Under the pieces are notes generated by a model, which did not search any database, had not been told where the DNA came from, and was given only the letters and a program-made list of their open reading frames with translations. A stretch of 6,852 bases of DNA from Oscillospiraceae bacterium. Its GTDB lineage: Bacteria; Bacillota; Clostridia; Oscillospirales; Ruminococcaceae. Of this stretch, positions 1 through 4,968 are shown one piece after another. The translations under genes were made by a program, and so were the position numbers. Positions within the stretch are counted from its first letter, which is position 1, and every line of letters starts with the position of its first letter. The stretch spans positions 1-6,852 of the forward strand of contig JAFSHJ010000035.1 in the NCBI GenBank assembly GCA_017440425.1, read 5' to 3'.

Positions 1-378
1 GCCAACGCTATGTATCTTCCCAAGGTTATTGCCTTCAACGCAAAGGATGAAACCGCTAAAAAGCGCTACGGCGTTATCGCTGATTACATGGGTCTCGGCG
101 GCGCAAACGATGACGAGAAGGTTGCAAACCTCATCGCTTATCTCCGCGGCATGAACGATGCTCTTAACATTCCCCAGTGCATCAAGAACTACGGCCTCGA
201 CAGCCTTCCCTGCGAAAACGGCTTCGTTCCCGAGAACATCTTCCTTGAGAGACTTCCCGAGATCGCAAAGAACGCAGTTGCAGATGCCTGCACCGGCTCC
301 AACCCCAGAGCTATCAATGCAGAGCAGATGGAAAAGCTTCTTAAGTGCTGCTACTACGACACAGAAGTTGATTTCTGA
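1..378 (+). CDS. Iron-containing alcohol dehydrogenase, C-terminal part (5' truncated)
   Basis: This is the last 125 codons of a gene that begins before the window. The frame is open from base 1 and ends at TGA 376-378. The protein resembles the C-terminal, all-helical half of the iron-dependent (group III) alcohol dehydrogenases, which reduce aldehydes to alcohols with NADH in the cytosol. The recognisable pieces are an N-A-x-x-L-P-x-V-I-x-F-N helix at the start, the segment R-Y-x-x-I-A-D-x-x-G-L-G-G, a D-x-E-K-V helix, the I-P-x-x-I-K strand and the closing C-T-G-S-N-P-R motif that precedes the last helix. These match the alcohol dehydrogenase domain of bifunctional AdhE, but stand-alone iron alcohol dehydrogenases share them. 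Whether an aldehyde dehydrogenase domain lies upstream cannot be seen. The metal-binding His residues are also outside the window. The neighbours, nfnAB and rex, fit a role in NADH re-oxidation. Confidence 0.85.
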   Translation, partial: ANAMYLPKVIAFNAKDETAKKRYGVIADYMGLGGANDDEKVANLIAYLRGMNDALNIPQCIKNYGLDSLPCENGFVPENIFLERLPEIAKNAVADACTGSNPRAINAEQMEKLLKCCYYDTEVDF

Positions 379-382
379 TAAC

Positions 383-398
383 GGTTAACCCGTGAACA
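383..398. promoter_or_regulatory. Candidate Rex operator between the alcohol dehydrogenase gene and nfnA
   Basis: The 16-mer GGTTAACCCGTGAACA matches the Rex core pattern TGTTAA-N4-TTAACA at 10 of the 12 defined positions. The mismatches are the first base and the second base of the right half-site. The flanking outer T/A positions do not match. It lies 5 bp after the alcohol dehydrogenase stop and 57 bp before the nfnA start. A rex gene is in the same window, and alcohol dehydrogenase and ferredoxin/NAD(P) genes are typical Rex targets. Against it, no convincing -35/-10 pair sits next to it, and a terminator-like hairpin lies between it and nfnA. The inner GTTAAC is self-complementary, which inflates the apparent symmetry. 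Confidence 0.4.
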
Positions 399-399
399 T

Positions 400-437
400 A
401 AAACTGACGGTTGCCGATTTTCGGTGACCGTCGTTTT
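400..437 (+). terminator. Hairpin terminator after the alcohol dehydrogenase gene
   Basis: A long inverted repeat folds with 407-417 pairing to 421-431 (11 bp including two G-T wobbles), a 3-nt loop at 418-420, then G406-C432. After a bulged T405, AAAAC at 400-404 pairs with GTTTT at 433-437. The 3' side ends in TTTT, giving a short U-tract, and the matching A-run on the 5' side means the element could act in both directions. It sits 22 bp after the stop codon and 17 bp before the nfnA start, so it should separate the two genes, or attenuate read-through into nfnA. The short U-tract leaves its efficiency uncertain. Confidence 0.65.
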
Positions 438-454
438 ACGAATGGAGGATAGAA

Positions 455-1309
455 ATGTATAGAATTGTTGACAAAAAGGTGTTGAATCCAACTGTCGTTC
501 AGCTTTGGATAGAGGCTCCGCTCGTAGCGAACAAAGCAAAACCCGGACAGTTCATCATTCTTCGTGTTGATGAGGATGGCGAGAGAATACCTCTGACCGT
601 TGCGGGTGTAAATAAAAATAACGGAACAGTAAAAATCATTTTCCAGGTGGTTGGCGGAACCACCAAAAAGCTTTCTTATAAAGAGGCAGGCGAATATATT
701 CAGGATTTCGTCGGTCCCCTGGGAGTTGCTACCCACCTTGACGGACTCAAAAAGGTTTGCATCGTTGGCGGCGGCGTGGGCTGCGCCATCGCAATGCCCA
801 TTGCAGAGGCACTCCACGGAATGGGCGCTGAAGTAACAAGCATAATCGGCTTCAGGAACAAGGATCTCCTCATTCTTGAAGATGAGTTCAGAGCTTGCTC
901 CGATACTCTCCGAATAATGACAGATGACGGCTCCTACGGTGAGCACGGAAACGTTACCGTTCCCCTCAAAGAGATGCTTGAAGCGGGCGAAAAGTTTGAT
1001 ATGATCATCACCATCGGTCCGCTTATCATGATGAAGTTTGTTGTGGCAACCGCAAAACCCTTCGGCACCCCCGTGACCGTTTCCATGAACCCCATTATGA
1101 TAGACGGCACCGGAATGTGCGGCGGCTGCAGACTTACCCTCAATGTGGACGGCAAGAAGGTAACCAAATTTGCATGTGTGGACGGACCCGATTTCAACGG
1201 CTATGAGATCGACTTTGACGAGGCGATGTCAAGAGGCAGAATGTATGCCGATTTTGAGCGACATGCTTATGAAGCTTCCTGCAATCTCTTCAAAAAGGAG
1301 GTCGAATAA
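455..1309 (+). CDS. nfnA: NfnA: NAD(H)-binding small subunit of the bifurcating NADH-dependent ferredoxin:NADP+ oxidoreductase
   Basis: This 284-residue cytosolic flavoprotein is about the usual length for NfnA. It carries FAD and a [2Fe-2S] cluster and handles NADH in the reaction NADH + reduced ferredoxin + 2 NADP+ giving NAD+ + oxidised ferredoxin + 2 NADPH. A ferredoxin-reductase-like beta-barrel at about 1-95 has the flavin motif R-I-P-L-T (45-49). A Rossmann-like NAD domain at about 98-210 has the V-G-G-G-V-G-C turn (104-110). A C-terminal cluster loop has C222, C225 and C241. The family relative PyrK uses four cysteines; here the position of the first is D217, in D-G-T-G-M-C-G-G-C. That matches the known three-Cys/one-Asp ligation in NfnA and separates it from PyrK. 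The ATG at 455 follows GGAGG at 444-448. The gene ends one base before the nfnB start, so the pair is cotranscribed. Older annotation would say sulfide dehydrogenase beta subunit (SudB). Confidence 0.92.
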   Translation: MYRIVDKKVLNPTVVQLWIEAPLVANKAKPGQFIILRVDEDGERIPLTVAGVNKNNGTVKIIFQVVGGTTKKLSYKEAGEYIQDFVGPLGVATHLDGLKKVCIVGGGVGCAIAMPIAEALHGMGAEVTSIIGFRNKDLLILEDEFRACSDTLRIMTDDGSYGEHGNVTVPLKEMLEAGEKFDMIITIGPLIMMKFVVATAKPFGTPVTVSMNPIMIDGTGMCGGCRLTLNVDGKKVTKFACVDGPDFNGYEIDFDEAMSRGRMYADFERHAYEASCNLFKKEVE

Positions 1310-1310
1310 T

Positions 1311-2726
1311 ATGGCAAAGGCAAATATGTCATTGAAAAGAAACGTGATGCCCACTCAGGATGCAAAGGTGAGAGCACATAATTTTGATGAAGTGGCACTC
1401 GGATACAGCGAAGAGCAGGCAATAGACGAGGCTATGAGATGCCTCAACTGCAAAAATATGCCCTGCGTTGCGGGCTGCCCCGTTAAGATCCACATTCCCG
1501 AGTTTATCACAAAAATAAAGGAAGGCGATTTTGAAGGCGCCTATCAGATTATCACAAGATCCTCCTCTCTCCCCGCTGTCTGCGGCAGAGTCTGCCCCCA
1601 GGAGACACAGTGCGAGGCAAAATGTGTGAGAGGAATAAAGGGAGAATCGGTTGGCATCGGCAGACTTGAAAGATTTGTTGCCGATTGGCACAACACCTTC
1701 TGCACCGAACAACCTGTCCGTCCCGAGAGCAACGGACACAGAGTTGCGGTGGTTGGTTCCGGTCCTTCCGGCCTCACCTGCGCAGGCGACCTTGCAAAGA
1801 AAGGCTATGAAGTGACCGTCTACGAGGCACTTCACACCGCAGGAGGCGTGCTTGTTTACGGAATCCCCGAGTTCCGTCTTCCCAAGAAGATCGTTGCAAA
1901 AGAAGTGGATACTCTTAAAAAGCTCGGTGTTAAAATTGAGACCAACGTTGTCATCGGCAAGACCCTGACAGTTGACGAGCTTTTCGAAATGGGCTATGAA
2001 GCCGTGTTCATCGGCTCGGGAGCAGGTCTCCCCAACTTTATGGGAATCCCCGGTGAATCACTCAAGGGTGTATATTCCGCAAACGAGTTCCTCACAAGAA
2101 GCAACCTGATGAAATCCTATCTTGAAAACCCCGAAACCCCCATTATGAAAGGCGGAAAGGTTGCGGTTGTAGGCGGCGGAAACGTTGCAATGGATGCTGC
2201 AAGAAATGCACTCCGTCTCGGTGCGGAAAAGGTTTATATAGTTTATCGCCGTTCTATGGAAGAGCTTCCCGCAAGACGGGAGGAGGTTGAGCACGCAGAG
2301 GAGGAAGGTATCGAGTTCCGTCTGCTGTGCAACCCCACAGAGATCCTCGGCTACAACAACCCCGAAGATCCCAGAGACCCCAAAAACGGCTTTGTCACCG
2401 GCATGACCTGCGTAAAAATGGAGCTTGGCGAGCCGGATGAAAAGGGCAGAAGACGCCCCGTTGTTATTCCGAACAGCGAATTCACCATTGATGTGGATAC
2501 AGTGATAATGTCCATCGGCACTTCTCCCAACCCGCTGATCAAATCCACCACCGAAGGACTTGAGGTCAACCGCTGGGGCGGTATCGTTGTCAACGAGGAT
2601 GGACTTACCTCCCGCAATTCCGTTTATGCAGGCGGCGACGCAGTAACGGGTGCTGCCACAGTCATCTCCGCCATGGGCGCAGGCAAGGTTGCCGCAAAGG
2701 CAATTGACGAAGCCCTCGGGAAATAA
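1311..2726 (+). CDS. nfnB: NfnB: bifurcating-FAD/NADP(H) large subunit of NADH-dependent ferredoxin:NADP+ oxidoreductase
   Basis: This 471-residue protein is a close relative of the glutamate synthase small subunit (GltD). In Nfn it holds the bifurcating FAD, two [4Fe-4S] clusters and the NADPH site. The N-terminal iron-sulfur region has C44, C47, C52 and C56 (C-L-N-C-x4-C-x3-C-P), followed by C91, C95, C101 and C105. The FAD-binding turn V-V-G-S-G-P-S-G is at 147-154. The NADP-binding turn V-V-G-G-G-N-V-A is at 286-293, followed by Y-R-R-S-M-E-E-L-P-A-R at 312-322, whose arginines fit the 2'-phosphate of NADPH. The closing FAD motif A-G-G-D is at 440-443. The helical insert near 260-280 (L-T-R-S-N ... 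P-x-M-K-G-G-K) is typical of NfnB. I chose ATG 1311 because AAGGAGGT lies at 1295-1302, 8 nt upstream. A longer in-frame start at 1170 would overlap nfnA by 140 bp and adds residues with no family resemblance. No glutamate synthase large subunit is nearby. Confidence 0.93.
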   Translation: MAKANMSLKRNVMPTQDAKVRAHNFDEVALGYSEEQAIDEAMRCLNCKNMPCVAGCPVKIHIPEFITKIKEGDFEGAYQIITRSSSLPAVCGRVCPQETQCEAKCVRGIKGESVGIGRLERFVADWHNTFCTEQPVRPESNGHRVAVVGSGPSGLTCAGDLAKKGYEVTVYEALHTAGGVLVYGIPEFRLPKKIVAKEVDTLKKLGVKIETNVVIGKTLTVDELFEMGYEAVFIGSGAGLPNFMGIPGESLKGVYSANEFLTRSNLMKSYLENPETPIMKGGKVAVVGGGNVAMDAARNALRLGAEKVYIVYRRSMEELPARREEVEHAEEEGIEFRLLCNPTEILGYNNPEDPRDPKNGFVTGMTCVKMELGEPDEKGRRRPVVIPNSEFTIDVDTVIMSIGTSPNPLIKSTTEGLEVNRWGGIVVNEDGLTSRNSVYAGGDAVTGAATVISAMGAGKVAAKAIDEALGK

Positions 2727-2800
2727 ACGGTTTCAGTTTTGCAGATGTTCTTATCCGTAATAACGGTTTGAGCCACCGGATACCTCCGGATAGGACTTCC

Positions 2801-2829
2801 GGGAAGACCGCATTGCGGTCTTCCCTTTT
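2801..2829 (+). terminator. Intrinsic terminator of the nfnAB operon
   Basis: A perfect 11-bp stem (GGGAAGACCGC at 2801-2811 with its complement at 2815-2825) closes a 3-nt ATT loop and is followed directly by TTTT, then GCG and a second TTTT. It lies 74 bp after the nfnB stop and well before the rex start, so nfnAB and the rex operon should be separate transcription units. A smaller hairpin (CCGGA 2776-2780 with TCCGG 2785-2789) precedes it and may add to the structure. Confidence 0.93.
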
Positions 2830-2863
2830 GCGTTTTCTGTGAGAAGGTTTTTATTTATGCAGC

Positions 2864-2906
2864 TTTATCGATCTGTGTTATATCGATAAAGATAATACCG
2901 ATATAA
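2864..2906. repeat. Two interlocking inverted repeats upstream of rex
   Basis: TTTATCGA (2864-2871) is repeated inverted as TCGATAAA (2883-2890), with an 11-nt spacer. TTATATCG (2878-2885) is repeated inverted as CGATATAA (2899-2906), with a 13-nt spacer. The two share the arm around the self-complementary TATCGATA (2881-2888), so they could form mutually exclusive hairpins or a set of operator half-sites spaced along the helix. A TATAAT at 2902-2907 overlaps the rightmost arm. The region is AT-rich, so some symmetry is expected by chance. Confidence 0.5.
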
Positions 2907-2917
2907 TATTTTAATAG

Positions 2918-2946
2918 TTCCCCGGAAAAAAGATTTGTGATAAAAT
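2918..2946 (+). promoter_or_regulatory. Candidate promoter of the rex operon (extended -10)
   Basis: TGATAAAAT at 2938-2946 reads as an extended -10 (TG-N-TAAAAT). With a 17-bp spacer the -35 would be TTCCCC at 2918-2923, which is a poor match to TTGACA, as is common for extended -10 promoters. Transcription would begin near 2953, about 20 nt before the rex ATG and just ahead of its ribosome binding site. The alternative is TATAAT at 2902-2907, whose -35 region (about 2879-2884) would fall inside the inverted repeats. Both may be used. Confidence 0.35.
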
Positions 2947-2961
2947 AGTATTGGTGAAAAT

Positions 2962-2967
2962 AGGAGG
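2962..2967 (+). promoter_or_regulatory. Ribosome binding site of rex
   Basis: AGGAGG at 2962-2967, extended to GGTGG by the following bases, is a near-perfect anti-Shine-Dalgarno match 6 nt before ATG 2974. It fixes that ATG as the start. Confidence 0.8.
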
Positions 2968-2973
2968 TGGCAA

Positions 2974-3642
2974 ATGAACGGATATTCCATTCCCAAGGCA
3001 ACACTTGGAAGGCTTCCGCTGTATCTGCAATATTTAAAAAGCTTGCCCGAGGAAAAAGGCGCAACCATCTCTGCAACGGCAATTGCCAAAGGACTTTCCC
3101 TCGGCGATGTTCAGGTCCGCAAGGATCTTGCAGCTGTCAGCGGCATGGGAAAGCCCAAGATCGGATATGAGCGTGAGGCGCTGATAAGAGATATTGAAAG
3201 CCATCTCGGATATAAAAAGTTGACGAATGCGGTGCTTGTGGGCGCAGGAAAGCTGGGCAGAGCACTTTTGGATTACGACGGATTTGAGGAGTTTGGTGTA
3301 AAGATCGTGGCAGGGTTTGATTGCAACGATCAGGCTATCCAAATCGGCAAAAGCACACAGACCATCCTTCCCATCAAGGATATCACCGCCTATTGCGCAG
3401 AGCACGATGTAAAGCTGGGCATTATCACGGTGGGGCAGGGCTCGGCGCAGGATGTTTGCGACAGACTTGTGGCAAGCGGCATCGAAGCAATATGGAATTT
3501 TGCGCTCTGTCCGCTGAAGGTCCCGTCGGGAGTGCTGCTTAAGCAGGAAAATCTGGCGCTGTCCCTCGCATATCTCAAGGGACAGATATCGTCGGCAGAG
3601 TCGGGAGAGCATTGCAGGGCAGGCAAAACGGCAGGCAATTAA
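2974..3642 (+). CDS. rex: Rex: redox-sensing transcriptional repressor
   Basis: Rex is a homodimeric cytosolic repressor that binds DNA when NAD+ is high and releases it when NADH rises. This switches on fermentation genes such as alcohol dehydrogenases and hydrogenases. The 222-residue protein has the Rex layout. A winged helix at about 1-80 begins with I-P-K-A-T-L-G-R-L-P and contains the recognition helix D-V-Q-V-R-K-D-L (45-52) and the wing G-K-P-K-I-G-Y (59-65). A Rossmann NAD(H) domain follows, with V-G-A-G-K-L-G at 89-95 and an acidic residue ending the second strand (D116). The C-terminal swapped helix is at about 190-203. The last 15 or so residues after L-K-G-Q look like an unstructured tail. 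It heads the redox operon, with 12 nt to the next gene. Possible targets in view are the palindrome at 383-398 and its own upstream region. Confidence 0.95.
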   Translation: MNGYSIPKATLGRLPLYLQYLKSLPEEKGATISATAIAKGLSLGDVQVRKDLAAVSGMGKPKIGYEREALIRDIESHLGYKKLTNAVLVGAGKLGRALLDYDGFEEFGVKIVAGFDCNDQAIQIGKSTQTILPIKDITAYCAEHDVKLGIITVGQGSAQDVCDRLVASGIEAIWNFALCPLKVPSGVLLKQENLALSLAYLKGQISSAESGEHCRAGKTAGN

Positions 3643-3654
3643 AGGAGAAACAAA

Positions 3655-4404
3655 ATGCGGTTGGATAGAGTAATTGCAGTAAGAAACGACAAGACCGTCT
3701 ACCGCGACGGTGACAGATGCATTAAGGTGTTTAATGCGGAATATTCCAAAACAGATGTGCTGAACGAGGCGCTTAACCAGGCGAGGATGGAAGAGGCCGG
3801 ACTCAATGTGCCGAAGGTCATAGAGGTCACCACCATAGATGGCAAATGGGCTATCGTTTCAGAATATATCAGGGGTAAGACGCTGGCACAGCTTATGAAG
3901 GAGGAGCCGGAGAAGAGCGGCGAATATATTGAGCTGCTTGTGGAGCTCCAGATGAGCATTCACCGGAAGAGCGCTCCTCTGCTCAGCAGGATGAAGGATA
4001 AGATGAGCCGTAAGATAGCGGAGACGGAGCTGGATGCCACCACCCGTTACGATCTCCACGCCCGTCTTGAGGCAATGCCGAAGCACAGCAAGGTGTGTCA
4101 CGGAGATTTTAACCCCACAAACGTTATCATCGCACAGGACGGCGCTGCGTATATCATCGATTGGTCTCACGCGACCCAGGGCAATGCCGCTGCCGATGCC
4201 GCACACACCTATCTGTTGCTGCAGCTTAAAGGATATCCCGCCGAGGCAGAGCTGTATCTCGACACCTACTGCCAAAAGAGCGATACGGAAAAGCAATATG
4301 TCCGCAGGTGGATACCCATTGTGGCTGCGGCACGGTCTGTCGGCGGAAACGAGATGGAGCGTGAATTCTTTGGAAAATTTATCGGAGCTGACGGTCATCA
4401 GTGA
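3655..4404 (+). CDS. APH-fold (aminoglycoside phosphotransferase/choline kinase-like) protein of unknown substrate
   Basis: This 249-residue protein has the protein-kinase-like fold of the APH family. Visible landmarks are a candidate ATP-lysine in C-I-K-V-F (K24), a helix-C glutamate near E38, the hinge V-S-E-Y-I-R-G-K-T-L (68-77), the catalytic loop C-H-G-D-F-N-P-T-N-V (148-157, with D151 and N156), and the metal-binding I-D-W (168-170). All key residues needed for phosphotransfer are present, so it is probably active. There is no signal peptide or membrane segment. The substrate is unknown. Nothing points to antibiotic resistance; its place 12 nt after rex and before iron-sulfur signalling genes suggests a house metabolite or a protein target. 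ATG 3655 follows AAAGGAG at 3641-3647. A 45-nt gap separates it from the next gene, with no terminator visible in it. The family is broad, so fold is much more certain than function. Confidence 0.8.
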   Translation: MRLDRVIAVRNDKTVYRDGDRCIKVFNAEYSKTDVLNEALNQARMEEAGLNVPKVIEVTTIDGKWAIVSEYIRGKTLAQLMKEEPEKSGEYIELLVELQMSIHRKSAPLLSRMKDKMSRKIAETELDATTRYDLHARLEAMPKHSKVCHGDFNPTNVIIAQDGAAYIIDWSHATQGNAAADAAHTYLLLQLKGYPAEAELYLDTYCQKSDTEKQYVRRWIPIVAAARSVGGNEMEREFFGKFIGADGHQ

Positions 4405-4449
4405 TCCGATCTGCATAATAAAACAAAAAAGCAAGAGAGGTGGGTCGTT

Positions 4450-4692
4450 ATGATTAAAATTACAGTTTGCATCGGAAGCTCCTGCCATATCAAGGGTTCG
4501 CGTCAGGTGGTGGAGCAGCTTCAGTCTTTGATCGCAGCATCGGGGATAGGGGACAAGGTGGAGCTTGGCGGCACCTTCTGCATGGGCAGGTGTCAGCAGG
4601 GAGTGTGCGTAACGGTCAATGACTCCTTCCATTCCGTTGCTCCCGACAGCGTTGAAGAATTTTTTAATAAAGAAGTTTTGACAAGGGTGTAA
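4450..4692 (+). CDS. Thioredoxin-like [2Fe-2S] ferredoxin, first of a tandem pair
   Basis: This 80-residue protein is a stand-alone version of the thioredoxin-like [2Fe-2S] domain found in NuoE and the HydC/HndA subunits of bifurcating hydrogenases. The four cluster ligands fit C7 and C12 (C-I-G-S-S-C) and C44 and C48 (C-M-G-R-C), the usual C-x4-C ... C-x3-C spacing. The G-S-S-C-H-x-K-G stretch is characteristic. A fifth cysteine, C53, is absent from its neighbour paralogue. There is no room for the N-terminal helical bundle of full NuoE. It probably carries or senses single electrons in the cytosol, perhaps to the hydrogenase-like protein encoded downstream. The start ATG 4450 follows GAGAGGTGG at 4435-4443, and the next gene starts 4 nt after its stop. 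Confidence 0.88.
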   Translation: MIKITVCIGSSCHIKGSRQVVEQLQSLIAASGIGDKVELGGTFCMGRCQQGVCVTVNDSFHSVAPDSVEEFFNKEVLTRV

Positions 4693-4696
4693 AGAT

Positions 4697-4960
4697 ATGT
4701 TGTTTGTTCAGGTTTGTGTCGGTTCATCCTGCCATCTCAAGGGCTCGCAGGAGATAGTTGAGCTTTTGCAGAAGGCGGTGGAGGAATATAATATCGATGA
4801 TGAAGTGGTGCTTTCGGGCAGCTTCTGCATTGGAAAATGCAACCGCATAGGTGTCACCGTTCAGGTGAACGATGATGTGCACGTGGGTGTCACCAGAGAG
4901 AATTTCAGAGAGTTTTTCAAGAAAAACATACTTGATGTTATAGAAAGCGAAAGGAAGTGA
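4697..4960 (+). CDS. Thioredoxin-like [2Fe-2S] ferredoxin, second of a tandem pair
   Basis: This 87-residue paralogue of the preceding gene keeps the cluster cysteines at identical positions, C7, C12, C44 and C48 (C-V-G-S-S-C and C-I-G-K-C). The central G-S-F-C-I-G-K-C and the V-N-D-D-V-H-x-G-V-T strand resemble the NuoE C-terminal domain. Outside the motifs the two copies differ at many positions, so this is not a recent duplication. It lacks the extra cysteine of the first copy and has a longer lysine- and glutamate-rich C-terminus. A purine-rich AAGGGTG at 4683-4689, inside the end of the upstream gene, serves as its ribosome binding site, and the spacing implies translational coupling. 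Its 3' end supplies the ribosome binding site of the hydrogenase-like gene. Confidence 0.88.
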   Translation: MLFVQVCVGSSCHLKGSQEIVELLQKAVEEYNIDDEVVLSGSFCIGKCNRIGVTVQVNDDVHVGVTRENFREFFKKNILDVIESERK

Positions 4961-4968
4961 CGACGGTG
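4951..4968 (+). promoter_or_regulatory. Ribosome binding site deciding the GTG start of the hydrogenase-like gene
   Basis: AAGGAAG (4951-4957) lies in the last codons of the upstream ferredoxin gene. Two in-frame GTG codons follow, at 4957 and 4966. Only 4966 has usable spacing of 8 nt. It also gives an N-terminus (M-A-N-C-L-T-L-K-K-S) that begins shortly before the first cluster motif. Confidence 0.65.

Noticed and set aside
341..946. Minus-strand open frame across the nfnA start
   Set aside because: It overlaps the terminator hairpin and the nfnA coding region and resembles no family. No ribosome binding site or promoter was found for it.
455..1309. Dihydroorotate dehydrogenase electron-transfer subunit PyrK
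   Set aside because: The first cluster cysteine of PyrK is replaced by D217, the neighbour is NfnB, and no pyrimidine genes are nearby.
1170..1310. Longer in-frame start for nfnB at ATG 1170
   Set aside because: It would overlap nfnA by 140 bp and has no proper ribosome binding site, while ATG 1311 sits 8 nt after AAGGAGGT and matches the family N-terminus.
1311..2726. Glutamate synthase small subunit (GltD)
   Set aside because: The fold and motifs are shared, but no glutamate synthase large subunit is present and the gene directly follows NfnA. NfnB explains the pair better.
2755..2766. Small palindrome CCGT-AATA-ACGG after nfnB
   Set aside because: The 4-bp stem has no T-run and does not match Rex spacing. 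The clear terminator lies 35 bp further on.
2935..2952. Rex operator at TTGTGATAAAATAGTATT before rex
   Set aside because: The left half TTGTGA fits a Rex half-site, but the right half does not match TTCACAA or TTAACAA. The sequence is better read as an extended -10 element.
3655..4404. Aminoglycoside resistance gene
   Set aside because: The APH fold covers many housekeeping kinases. The gene is embedded in a redox operon, with no mobile element or resistance context.
3859..4632. Long open frame on the minus strand across the kinase-like and first ferredoxin genes
   Set aside because: It is antisense to two well-supported genes, spans their junction, and its translation shows no recognisable domain. 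It is a by-product of codon bias.
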